Source of the DNA: Methylococcales symbiont of Hymedesmia sp. n. MRB-2018
GTDB taxonomy: Bacteria; Pseudomonadota; Gammaproteobacteria; Methylococcales; Methylomonadaceae
Direction: 5' to 3'
DNA: 64,000 nt
Assembly (NCBI GenBank): GCA_003666385.1
Contig: QPIN01000061.1
Coordinates: forward strand, 36,832-100,831
Shown in pieces: positions 56,771-64,000 of this stretch. The notes beneath the pieces were generated by a model. That model made no database searches. It saw only the letters and a list, made by a program, of their open reading frames with translations, and was not told where the DNA came from. How positions within the stretch are numbered: the first letter of the stretch is position 1; every line of letters begins with the position of its first letter. The position numbers were made by a program, and so were the translations under genes.

Positions 56771-56912
56771 AGTATAATTAATTTAACGCATTTTTTACCT
56801 AGGACTTTTTCATATTCAGGGCGAATAAATTAGCGCATAGCAAGCTAGGAAACAATTTATGCAACGCAGAAGATGGCAAAAAAGACCAGTAAAATGTTAA
56901 ATTAATTATGCC
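56771..56912. repeat. long hairpin B, conserved core with element-specific arms
   Basis: ATAATTAATTTAAC (56774-56787) pairs perfectly with GTTAAATTAATTAT (56896-56909), and pairing continues inward with interruptions (ATTTT, ACCTAGG, CTTTTT). Inner arms ATAAATT and AATTTAT flank the core CGCATAGCAAGCTAGGAAAC, which also ends in AACGCAG as hairpin A does. It lies between proA and nadD, inside the operon. Confidence 0.85.
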
Positions 56913-56935
56913 TAGGTGCTTATCTACTGTTAAGA

Positions 56936-58192
56936 CTAAACTCTAATTTGTCCATCACCTAAAACCACATATTTCAATGAGGTTAAGCCATTGAGTCCTA
57001 CCGGACCGCGTGCATGAAGCTTATCTGTACTTATGCCGATTTCAGCCCCCAGTCCATATTCAAAACCATCAGCGAATAGAGTGGAGGCATTCACCATAAC
57101 TGAACTTGAATCTACCTCCCTTAAAAATCGTCTGGCTAAGCTGTAATTTTCAGTAATAATAGATTCTGTATGGGCGGAACTGTGTTGATTGATATGTTCA
57201 ATAGCCATATCAATATCATCGACAATTTTTATTGATAATATGGCAGATAAATATTCAGTATCCCAATCTTCTTCAGTAGCACGGATACAATCGGTAATTA
57301 ATGAGCAGGTTTTAAGGCAGCCACGTAATTCAACACCTTTTGCTTGGTATTTTTTTGCCAGTATCGGTAAAACTTTGGCAGCAATGTGTTCTGCTATCAA
57401 TAATGTTTCCATTGCATTACAAACACCATAACGATGTGTTTTAGCATTAAAAGCAATGTTGATGGCTTTCTCAATATCGGCTTCATTATCAATAAAAACA
57501 TGGCAAATGCCATCCAGATGTTTGATCACAGGGATGCTTGATTCTTTACTGATACGTTGAATTAAACCTTTGCCTCCGCGTGGCACAATAACATCGACAT
57601 ATTTGTCTAAGGTAATGAGTGCACCGACTGCTGCACGGTCTGTGGTTGCAACGACTTGAACGACTGTGCTGGGCAAACCAGCGGCTTCCAGTCCCTCGGT
57701 AATACAATGGGCAATGGCTTGATTTGAATGAATGGATTCAGAACCGCCTCTTAATATGCAAGCATTACCAGACTTTAAGCATAAAGCGGCTGCATCAATG
57801 GTGACGTTTGGGCGGGATTCATAAATGATACCGATAACACCTAAAGGGACTCGCATTTGTCCCACTTGAATACCACTGGGGCGATAACTTAGATCTGTGA
57901 TTGCGCCAACGGGGTCAGCTAATGCGGCAATTTGATGAAGACCTTCGACCATGGCATCAATTCTAGCAACTGTCAGTTGAAGACGATCGAGTAAAGCAGC
58001 ATTCAGTCCATTTTCTTTACCAGTAGCAATATCTTTATTGTTTTCAATGGCTAGTTTATCTCTACTATTCGATAAGGACTTGGCTATACTTAATAGAGCC
58101 TCATTTTTTTTACCTGAGTCCGCCTTGCTTATTTCACGACCTGCTTTTCTTGCTTGCTGGCCCAGTTTGTTCATGTATTGCACAATTTCCAC
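56936..58192 (-). CDS. proA: gamma-glutamyl phosphate reductase
   Basis: Second step of proline synthesis, aldehyde-dehydrogenase fold. [46 protein letters not shown] and the catalytic Cys in [12 protein letters not shown] are present; the C-terminus has [20 protein letters not shown]. Length 418 aa. It starts the minus-strand proA-nadD-rsfS run. Confidence 0.96.
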   Translation of the reverse strand: MEIVQYMNKLGQQARKAGREISKADSGKKNEALLSIAKSLSNSRDKLAIENNKDIATGKENGLNAALLDRLQLTVARIDAMVEGLHQIAALADPVGAITDLSYRPSGIQVGQMRVPLGVIGIIYESRPNVTIDAAALCLKSGNACILRGGSESIHSNQAIAHCITEGLEAAGLPSTVVQVVATTDRAAVGALITLDKYVDVIVPRGGKGLIQRISKESSIPVIKHLDGICHVFIDNEADIEKAINIAFNAKTHRYGVCNAMETLLIAEHIAAKVLPILAKKYQAKGVELRGCLKTCSLITDCIRATEEDWDTEYLSAILSIKIVDDIDMAIEHINQHSSAHTESIITENYSLARRFLREVDSSSVMVNASTLFADGFEYGLGAEIGISTDKLHARGPVGLNGLTSLKYVVLGDGQIRV

Positions 58193-58430
58193 GTTAAAAG
58201 CTCTTACAGTAAATTAGCACGGCATTATATACTAAATCTCTAAACCTAGAGATATCAAAAAGATGACTGCTCATTGAAAATCAGAAATTCTTTTGCAGGG
58301 TAGAAGTGACAAAGAGTCTTTGATTGTTGCGATGACAAATACTGTAAGAGGGTTTGATTCCACATTTGTCATACATTGCATAAAGGATTGGAATTATTCC
58401 AACAAGGGTGAAGTTTTTGCAATAATAGGA

Positions 58431-58501
58431 GTAACTACTCAGCTTACCCTCTATTTTGTCCAAATAACCGCGTTGAAAGTGCTCATTTACACCTGTAAAC
58501 T
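58431..58501 (+). repeat. R1 half copy (left end) fused to MITE end
   Basis: 71 bp of R1 from GTAACTACTCAGC to the central TTTACACCTGTAAACTC, where it stops at the hairpin apex. The next bases (58507 on) are the end of the MITE seen in brnT. The 58193-58430 stretch before it is non-coding, with a small inverted repeat (GATGACAAAT and ATTTGTCAT near 58334 and 58370). Confidence 0.85.
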
Positions 58502-58506
58502 CTTAG

Positions 58507-58542
58507 CCTTTTTTATCCGTTCATGAGTTATGCTGAGGTCTC
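58507..58542 (+). mobile_element. MITE right-end fragment
   Basis: 36 bp identical to the last 36 bp of the brnT MITE (19007-19042), ending in GAGTTATGCTGAGGTCTC. No left end is present nearby. It shows that the MITE is multicopy in this genome and has been cut or recombined here with R1. Confidence 0.85.
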
Positions 58543-58712
58543 GATATGTAAATAGAACTATAAGAGTTCAAATCTGAGGTGGTGGTATCGTTTTGATACT
58601 CGGCGTGGCTTTTAGCGGCAAAAACAATAGCAAAAATAAGAAAGGTTCTAATGAGTGTAATTTGAATTTGCTGGGATAAGATAGCTTTTGTAGCGGCTGA
58701 CTTTATAGGCAT
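58521..58712 (-). pseudogene. short exported protein gene truncated by the MITE end
   Basis: The frame starts at ATG 58712 with AAAGAGAAATTAA upstream, a basic N-terminus and a hydrophobic stretch (LIRTFLIFAIVFAAKSHA), i.e. a signal peptide, then Asp/Thr/Ser-rich residues. The last dozen codons lie in or beside MITE sequence, so the native C-terminus is lost. Family unknown. Confidence 0.4.
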
Positions 58713-58814
58713 TTTAATTTCTCTTTATTAAATTAAACAGCTTTAAATTTATATTTCATATACTTATGAAATATAGGTGATGTTAACTATTAAGTCAAGT
58801 TTGTAAGGTAAATT

Positions 58815-58961
58815 ATGCGATGTAAAGGGCTTGGGCAAGCTGTATTGGTTTGTGTTCATTTCAAACCTGATGTTTATAAATGGAAAAACAAGATTGCTAA
58901 AGATGTACGAAAAGCGTTGAAGGAATATACAAAAGATTTGCAAGTTAGTGATCAGGAATAA
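58815..58961 (+). CDS. possible 48-aa small protein
   Basis: ATG 58815 to TAA 58959: basic start MRCKGLGQAVLVCVHFKPDV, then a Lys-rich helix-like half (YKWKNKIAKDVRKALKEYTK). Upstream AAGGTAAATT is a weak RBS. No family is recognised. It may be the remnant of a longer gene, as it stands beside other remnants. Confidence 0.3.
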   Translation: MRCKGLGQAVLVCVHFKPDVYKWKNKIAKDVRKALKEYTKDLQVSDQE

Positions 58962-58988
58962 TTTAGCGATAATAGTGACGAGTCAAAA

Positions 58989-59834
58989 TTACATGGGTTT
59001 TTGAAAGCAAAGGATGAGGTATTTTAATAAACCTGTACGACTCACTACCTCAACAATTAAAGTCTCTATTGCTGCACTGATACTTTTATAACCTTCTTTC
59101 ATACCCATAGTTCTTAAATAACTATAGGTAGGCAAGGTGTTTCTGCTGATGTTTTTTTCTATTTTTATATTAAAGCCTGTTTTTTTAGCCAGCTTTCTGT
59201 ATCCTTCAGAGCTACACTGCACATTGCATTGCCCATAAAACCCCCGTCCAAAAGGCGATGGCAATTTTAATTTTGTTATTGGTAAGAAGGCTGTAGTCGG
59301 GACAAAATCAGATAATGCTAAATGTCCTCCTGGTTTTAATACCCGAAGGGCTTCTTGAAAAAATATTTCTCTATCAGGGAAATGAAAGATACATTCAACG
59401 GCTAAAAGTACATCAAATGAATTATCTGGGAAGGGAAGGGCGCATGCATTACCTTGCTGAAACTGGATTTTATTAGCCGCAGTAGGACGTACTTTATCAA
59501 CAGCTCTGCGAAGCTGGCGATCATCTAAATTAAGTCCTAATAATTCAAGCTTATTAAAATTTTCATTCAAATAGGCAATGGTGCCGCCAAATCCACAACC
59601 AACATCCAGTATTTTTTTATTATCGTTAATTTCAGCGGCATGACAGACTTCAATACTTAGGTTTTCAGCTGCTTCTGCAAAATCATCGGGGGATAATGTG
59701 GCTAGATTAGGATGCTCCCAATATCCCCAGTGTACATGACGACCAAAGCTTTTTTCCAAGTCATCATTAGGTTCTTGTAGCGCGTCTAGTAAATGATCAA
59801 AATAGGGGAGTTCAACTTTTATTTGGTGTTTCAT
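58989..59834 (-). CDS. class I SAM-dependent methyltransferase (small-molecule, gamma-tocopherol/UbiE-like)
   Basis: 281-aa methyltransferase with motif I KILDVGCGFGGTIAYL (about residues 74-89), an acidic post-I segment, NACALPFPDNSFDVLLAVE and LRVLKPGGHLALSDFV. This combination is typical of enzymes acting on lipids, quinones or sterol-like molecules. The substrate is unknown. The RYFDHLL-like N-terminus (ELPYFDHLLDAL, then FGRHVHWGYWEHP) resembles the tocopherol/sarcosine methyltransferase branch. It stands alone. Confidence 0.8.
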   Translation of the reverse strand: MKHQIKVELPYFDHLLDALQEPNDDLEKSFGRHVHWGYWEHPNLATLSPDDFAEAAENLSIEVCHAAEINDNKKILDVGCGFGGTIAYLNENFNKLELLGLNLDDRQLRRAVDKVRPTAANKIQFQQGNACALPFPDNSFDVLLAVECIFHFPDREIFFQEALRVLKPGGHLALSDFVPTTAFLPITKLKLPSPFGRGFYGQCNVQCSSEGYRKLAKKTGFNIKIEKNISRNTLPTYSYLRTMGMKEGYKSISAAIETLIVEVVSRTGLLKYLILCFQKPM

Positions 59835-59965
59835 GCAGAGTTTAAAGATAAGGATTAATAGAGGTACACTTTATAAATTAACATTATAAATTAACGCTTT
59901 AAATTCACAATTGATTATAATGTATCCTTTGCAGCCTTGTTAAATTAATAAAGATGTCTTTAGGG

Positions 59966-60010
59966 ACGTGCACGAAATAACTTCGTTAACATAATTTATT
60001 CCATGCACGT
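59966..60010. other. 15-bp inverted repeat upstream of the BFD-like gene
   Basis: ACGTGCACGAAATAA and TTATTCCATGCACGT pair with two mismatches across a 15-nt loop that contains a GTTAAC. It ends 47 bp before the ATG. It could be an operator or a leader hairpin for the iron-sulfur protein. It does not match an obvious Fur box. Confidence 0.45.
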
Positions 60011-60057
60011 TCATTGATGGATTATTTTAATGACTGGAATAAAATGAAGAACTTTTT

Positions 60058-60252
60058 ATGAATGAAGATGATCCAAGCGAAAATGATAAAGTAATTTGTA
60101 CTTGTACTGGAACAACAAAAGCCAAGGTAATAGAATTAATTAATAAAGGTGCTAAAGATTTGGATAAAATAGCATCTGCTACCGGTGCTTCTACTGGCTG
60201 TGGTTCTTGTGATGTGGAGGTGATGGATATATTAGAAGAGTATGGACTGTAA
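60058..60252 (+). CDS. bfd: BFD-like [2Fe-2S]-binding protein (bacterioferritin-associated ferredoxin type)
   Basis: 64 aa with the four cluster cysteines as VICTCTG (C-x-C) and GCGSC (C-x2-C), and the TKAKVIELINKGAKDLDKIA helix between. Such proteins reduce bacterioferritin to release iron, or exist as domains of nitrite reductase and NifU-like proteins. There is no bfr gene beside it, so the partner is not proven. Confidence 0.8.
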   Translation: MNEDDPSENDKVICTCTGTTKAKVIELINKGAKDLDKIASATGASTGCGSCDVEVMDILEEYGL

Positions 60253-60322
60253 ATGAATTGTAAAGATTAATATTTACCGAGGTTGTTGTTAATATTAATT
60301 GTTCAAAAAGTGCTGACACCTT

Positions 60323-60342
60323 GGGCAACTCGCAACAAATAA
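60323..60342. repeat. R3 short repeat, copy 2
   Basis: GGCAACTCGCAACAAATAAC, identical to 41-60, followed by a related GACCC-T7 tract. It adjoins the DUF1289-like remnant. Confidence 0.55.
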
Positions 60343-60352
60343 CCCACTCTAT

Positions 60353-60502
60353 TCAATATAGACCCGATTTTTTTACTCTACTTTTAGTTTCTACTATTTC
60401 AAGGTGAGATATTCTGCAACCCATGCAATGAGTACCTTCCTCAGTGCATTGACCAGATATGCAAGGACTAAATTTGATGATTGCTCCGTATGTTGCTAGT
60501 GA
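60353..60502 (-). pseudogene. DUF1289-like Cys-rich remnant
   Basis: 49 minus-strand codons contain KFSPCISGQCTEEGTHCMGC then RISHLEIVE, resembling the SPC-x3-C...C-x-GC core of DUF1289 proteins. The frame is preceded by TAA (60503-60505) and has no usable start codon, so the 5' part is lost; its 3' end lies beside R3. It explains part of the 267-bp gap between bfd and the SemiSWEET gene. Confidence 0.45.
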
Positions 60503-60519
60503 TTAGTTTATTGATTGCC

Positions 60520-60789
60520 TTAGCCTTGTTTGTAAATCACATTATAAATTTTGAATCCAAGAATCATTGATGCCAATAGAAAGGTAATAGAATTAGCAAT
60601 AATAATGGCATAATCTTGTATTTGAATACCATAGATCAACCAAAATAAAATCCCCATGGTAAACAAGCTATACATACTCAAGGACAAGGAATGTGTATCT
60701 TTTGTTTTTAGGGTTAAAAAAGCTTGCGGTAAAAAAGAAGATGTGGTCAAAAATGCTGCGCAATAACCTAAAATCTCAGTGCTAGTCAT
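60520..60789 (-). CDS. SemiSWEET/PQ-loop family transporter
   Basis: 89-aa protein with three membrane helices and the PQ motif in SSFLPQAFLTLKTKDTHSLS (about residues 17-36). SemiSWEETs dimerise to carry sugars in either direction; substrate unknown. Complete length for the family. It is on the same strand as fabI and 63 bp after it. Confidence 0.88.
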   Translation of the reverse strand: MTSTEILGYCAAFLTTSSFLPQAFLTLKTKDTHSLSLSMYSLFTMGILFWLIYGIQIQDYAIIIANSITFLLASMILGFKIYNVIYKQG

Positions 60790-60852
60790 ATAATGGGTTT
60801 TGAATATGAATGTTTATGAGATAGAGATACTTCAGCATAAAATACTAAAATT

Positions 60853-61635
60853 TTAACCAGCCACAATTCCAGCTATATTGTATCCACCATCAACGTAAGT
60901 GATTTCACCAGTAATACCCGATGCTAAGTCAGAACACATAAAGGCAGCCGCATTTCCTACTTGTTCAATTGTTACATTTTGTTTCATCGGTGCTGTATCA
61001 GCTGCTTTACTCAACATAGATCTAAAATTATTGATACCTGCTGATGCCAGGGTTCTAATTGGCCCTGCTGATATAGCGTTAACACGAGTACCTTCTTCAC
61101 CTAGGGCTGCTGCCATATATCGGACATTGGCTTCTAGGCTGGCTTTAGCAACACCCATGACATTATAATTAGGAATTGCTCTTGCCGCACCTAAATAGGT
61201 CAGGGTTAAAAGAGAACCATTACGGCCTTTCATCATGTCCCTACCTGCTTTGGCTAAGGCAGTGAAACTGTAAGAACTAATATCATGTGCAATAGAAAAG
61301 TTTTCGCGTGTAGTGGCATTAACAAAATCACCATCCAAGGCATCACGAGGAGCAAAAGCGACTGAATGTACGATACAGTCCAAGCCATCCCAATGTGAAC
61401 CTAACTCTGTAAATACGGTGTTAATTTGTTCATCATTGGCAACATCAAGTTCCATAGTAATGTTTGAATCACATTCCCCTGCCATTTTAATAACGCGATC
61501 TTTCAATTTTTCGTTTTGATAGCTGAAAGCAAGCTCAGCACCCTCACGATACATGGCTTTTGCGATTCCCCATGCGATAGATTTATTACTTGCCAAACCG
61601 ACGATGAGAACTTTTTTGCCTTGCATAAACCCCAT
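60853..61635 (-). CDS. fabI: enoyl-[ACP] reductase (NADH)
   Basis: Last reduction of fatty-acid elongation and the triclosan target. The start [20 protein letters not shown] has the FabI nucleotide loop; the catalytic Tyr and Lys are in [12 protein letters not shown] (Y-x6-K), with [12 protein letters not shown] before the C-terminal [13 protein letters not shown] chose ATG 61635 because CAGGAGATAAAA precedes it; this gives the usual 260 aa. It lies apart from the fab cluster at 6-12 kb, as is normal. Confidence 0.96.
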   Translation of the reverse strand: MGFMQGKKVLIVGLASNKSIAWGIAKAMYREGAELAFSYQNEKLKDRVIKMAGECDSNITMELDVANDEQINTVFTELGSHWDGLDCIVHSVAFAPRDALDGDFVNATTRENFSIAHDISSYSFTALAKAGRDMMKGRNGSLLTLTYLGAARAIPNYNVMGVAKASLEANVRYMAAALGEEGTRVNAISAGPIRTLASAGINNFRSMLSKAADTAPMKQNVTIEQVGNAAAFMCSDLASGITGEITYVDGGYNIAGIVAG

Positions 61636-61750
61636 TTTTATCTCCTGAGCTATTTGTTTGATAGAATTAGTTTTAAAGTAAGGTCTCAAAGTATACCTTG
61701 CCCAGTTAATTTATTCGATAGCAAAGGTCTGAAACTCATTTAATACCATT

Positions 61751-63859
61751 ATGCAGAATATTTATTTCATTTTTTTGATATTAATTTTAACAAGTTGTGA
61801 ATTTTCACAGTTAAATAATCCGTATGCAGAAAGTGAAGAGGATATATCCATCTTGTATTCTTCTTTTTCTGAACGTCCCAAACATCTGGATCCAGCGGTT
61901 GCCTATAGTTCTAATGAATATAGTTTTATTGCCCAAATATATGAGCCGCCTTTGCAATATCATTATCTTAAAAGACCGTATCAGCTGGAGCCATTAACAG
62001 CTGTTAGTATGCCTGTGATTAGTTATTTTAATAAAAATAATGAAAAGCTGACGGCTGATTATTTAGATTCAGAAGTTGCTTATACTGATTATTTGATTGA
62101 GATAAAACCTGGCATAAAATATCAACCCCATCCTGCTTTTGATCATAATAATCATCTATTAAATAGTTTGAAATTGGCAGACATTAATAGCATTCAAGAT
62201 TTTTCATCTATTGCTACTAGAGAATTACAAGCAGTTGATTATGTCTATCAAATTAAACGCTTAGCCCATCCAAAAATTCAATCGCCCATTGGAGAAATTA
62301 TGCGGAATTATATTTTTGGCTTTGATGAATTTAGCAAAAAAATAGCAAGTCACGATAAATTAGCTATCAAGGACTTATCAATGTCAGGTGTTAAAGTATT
62401 AAGTCGATACCAATATAAAATTAGGATTAAAGGTAAGTACCCACAATTTATGTACTGGCTAGCCATGCCATTTTTTGCTGCAATGCCTTGGGAAGCCGAT
62501 GTTTTCTATGCGCAAAAAGGGTTAATAGATAAAAATATAACATTAGACTGGTTTCCGATAGGAACAGGGCCTTATTATTTGGAAGAAAACAATCCTAATA
62601 GACGCATGATTCTTGCTAAAAATCCTAATTACCATAAAGATACTTATCCGATAAATGGAGAATCAGGGGATAAAGAACAAGGCTTACTTGAAGACGCAGG
62701 AAAATTATTACCCTTTATCGACAAAGTTATTTATACCTTAGAGAAAGAGACGATTCCATATTGGAATAAATTTCTGCAAGGGTATTATGATGCTTCAGGA
62801 ATTTCTTCTGATAGTTTTGACCAAGCAGTACAGTTTAGTGGAGCAGGGAATGCGCAATTAACGACATTAATGAAAGAAAAAGGCATCCAGCTTCAAACAT
62901 CGGTGACTACCTCTATTTTTTATATGGGGTTCAATATGTTAGATCCTTTGGTTGGCGGTGATTCAGAACGAGCAAGAAAACTTAGACAAGCTATTTCAAT
63001 AGCATTGGATTATGAAGAGTATATTTCCATTTTTATGAATGGGCGAGGCGTAGCAGCCCAAGGCATATTACCGCTCGGTATTTTTGGTCATCAAGAAAAA
63101 AAAGAAGGGATTAACTCCTACATTTATGATTGGGTTAATGGAAAATATCAGCGTAAAGCGATAGCTAAAGCTGAAGAATTAATGACAGAAGCTGGATATT
63201 CACAAGGGGTAGATCCAAAGACAAATGAAGCATTAGTGCTTTATTTTGATACCACTTCAGTCAGTATTGATGATAGACCAAGAATGAATTGGTACCGCAA
63301 GCAATTTGCAAAATTGGGTATTAATTTAATTGTAAGAGGAACAGATTACAATCGTTTCCAGGAAAAAATGCGTAATGGAAGTGGGCAACTATTCGTTTGG
63401 GGCTGGAATGCCGATTACCCTGACCCAGAAAATTTCTTTTTTTTACTTTATAGTGCAAATGGAAAGGTTAAGCAGGGGGGTGAAAATGCAGTAAATTATC
63501 ATAATACCGAATTTGATTATTTATTTGAACAAATGCGTAATATGGATAATAACGAGAAACGTCTGGAAATTGTACAGAAAATGCAAGAAATTGTCAGACA
63601 TGATGCACCTTGGGTATTTGGCTTTTATCCTAAGAGTTTTTCACTATTCCATAGCTGGTATAAGAATTTAAAACCTAATTTAATGGCAAATAACAGGTTA
63701 AAATATACACGGATTGATGACAAATTAAGAAGAGAAAAAAGAGAACAGTGGAATAAGGCTGTTTTTTGGCCTTTATTTCTTGTCATTTTGATTATAACTA
63801 TTTTAATTGTTCCTGCTATAAGAACATATAATAAGTTAACACATACAACTAAAACTTAA
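61751..63859 (+). CDS. ABC-type extracellular solute-binding lipoprotein, family 5
   Basis: 702-aa SBP_bac_5 protein (oligopeptide/dipeptide type). Lipobox LTSC (Cys about 16), then ERPKHLDPAVAYSSNEYSF, IGTGPYYLEENNPNRRMILA, KLRQAISIALDYEEYI and FVWGWNADYPDPENFFFLL. Unusually it ends with a membrane helix (FWPLFLVILIITILIVPAI) and a short basic tail, so it may be held at the inner membrane. A permease gene would be expected next, but the following frame looks like an exported protein. Confidence 0.9.
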   Translation: MQNIYFIFLILILTSCEFSQLNNPYAESEEDISILYSSFSERPKHLDPAVAYSSNEYSFIAQIYEPPLQYHYLKRPYQLEPLTAVSMPVISYFNKNNEKLTADYLDSEVAYTDYLIEIKPGIKYQPHPAFDHNNHLLNSLKLADINSIQDFSSIATRELQAVDYVYQIKRLAHPKIQSPIGEIMRNYIFGFDEFSKKIASHDKLAIKDLSMSGVKVLSRYQYKIRIKGKYPQFMYWLAMPFFAAMPWEADVFYAQKGLIDKNITLDWFPIGTGPYYLEENNPNRRMILAKNPNYHKDTYPINGESGDKEQGLLEDAGKLLPFIDKVIYTLEKETIPYWNKFLQGYYDASGISSDSFDQAVQFSGAGNAQLTTLMKEKGIQLQTSVTTSIFYMGFNMLDPLVGGDSERARKLRQAISIALDYEEYISIFMNGRGVAAQGILPLGIFGHQEKKEGINSYIYDWVNGKYQRKAIAKAEELMTEAGYSQGVDPKTNEALVLYFDTTSVSIDDRPRMNWYRKQFAKLGINLIVRGTDYNRFQEKMRNGSGQLFVWGWNADYPDPENFFFLLYSANGKVKQGGENAVNYHNTEFDYLFEQMRNMDNNEKRLEIVQKMQEIVRHDAPWVFGFYPKSFSLFHSWYKNLKPNLMANNRLKYTRIDDKLRREKREQWNKAVFWPLFLVILIITILIVPAIRTYNKLTHTTKT

Positions 63860-63887
63860 CTTTCACATACTAGCTTCTTAAAGAGAT

Positions 63888-64000
63888 ATGAGCATAACCC
63901 GTCACCTGTTTCAGCACTTTGTTCTAGGATTCTTTGCCTTGCTTTCTATGCCAGTTAATTCAGAATATTTACATGATGCAATTAAAACTGAACAATCCAC
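63888..64000 (+). CDS. start of a further gene, cut by the window end
   Basis: ATG 63888 with AAAGAGAT upstream opens a frame of at least 37 codons: MSITRHLFQHFVLGFFALL then SMPVNSEYLHDA. The start looks like a signal peptide of an exported protein, or the first helix of a membrane protein such as a permease. It begins 29 bp after the solute-binding gene and is probably in its operon. Incomplete, family unknown. Confidence 0.6.
   Translation, partial: MSITRHLFQHFVLGFFALLSMPVNSEYLHDAIKTEQS

Noticed and set aside
58293..58526. 77-aa plus-strand ORF (TTG start)
   Set aside because: Only a TTG start, no RBS, and its second half is R1 sequence; the first part is not recognisable as a protein family.

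Overview
The window is AT-rich chromosomal DNA from a gammaproteobacterium. Gene order follows E. coli in several blocks: yceD-rpmF-plsX-fabHDG-acpP-fabF-pabC-mltG-tmk-holB-pilZ-tatD, rsmI/lpoA-yraN-diaA-dolP, hflK-hflC-hisZ-purA, nlpD-rpoS and dnaX-ybaB-recR. The carboxynorspermidine route (nspC), NnrS, the low GC and the many small palindromic repeats would fit a Methylococcales (type I methanotroph) relative. No methane-oxidation gene lies in the window, so that placement is inference only.

Layout. 1-5.2 kb: tail of an unknown gene, nspC, a quinone oxidoreductase, then rppH and an ABC exporter on the minus strand. 5.5-16.5 kb: one long plus-strand run for fatty-acid synthesis and replication/cell-wall accessories. 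16.5-19.5 kb: an accessory island with a YafQ/DinJ pair, a decayed group II intron and a BrnT/BrnA pair whose toxin gene is broken. 19.5-24.4 kb: xerD, SRP RNA, dnaX-ybaB-recR, an unknown gene and a HIT protein. 24.4-30.8 kb: pyrF, bepA, tusDC, phhB, a transposase remnant, tRNA-Lys and rsmI. 30.9-34.5 kb: lpoA-yraN-diaA-dolP. 34.8-40.3 kb: sucA-sucB-lpd on the minus strand. 40.6-47.1 kb: DUF2914, an inositol-monophosphatase-family enzyme, hflKC, hisZ, purA. 47.1-49 kb: mobB-moeA. 49.2-53.5 kb: a J-domain membrane protein, nlpD, rpoS, nnrS. 53.6-58.2 kb: ettA and proA-nadD-rsfS. 58.4-64 kb: small remnants, a methyltransferase, a BFD-like protein, SemiSWEET, fabI and a large solute-binding lipoprotein.

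The housekeeping content is ordinary. The unusual content lies between genes. (1) A dispersed 140-157 bp imperfect palindrome, called R1 here, occurs at seven places, once as a tandem duplication, once inside a broken IS110-type transposase, and once filling the nlpD-rpoS gap. (2) Two long hairpins (49.03-49.19 and 56.77-56.91 kb) share a conserved central core, but their arms differ in sequence while each remains self-complementary. (3) A 141 bp MITE with 18-bp inverted ends and a 5-bp TCATA duplication interrupts brnT; its end recurs fused to half an R1 copy near 58.5 kb. (4) Three copies of a 26 bp palindrome, called R2, occur at 13, 20433 and 24403.

The most notable gene-level points are the E3 (lpd) gene of the 2-oxoglutarate dehydrogenase cluster, which lacks the first cysteine of its redox disulfide, and dnaX, which carries an A-rich slippery site followed at once by a stop in the -1 frame, as expected for a separate gamma subunit. 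No CRISPR array, prophage or complete insertion sequence was seen.
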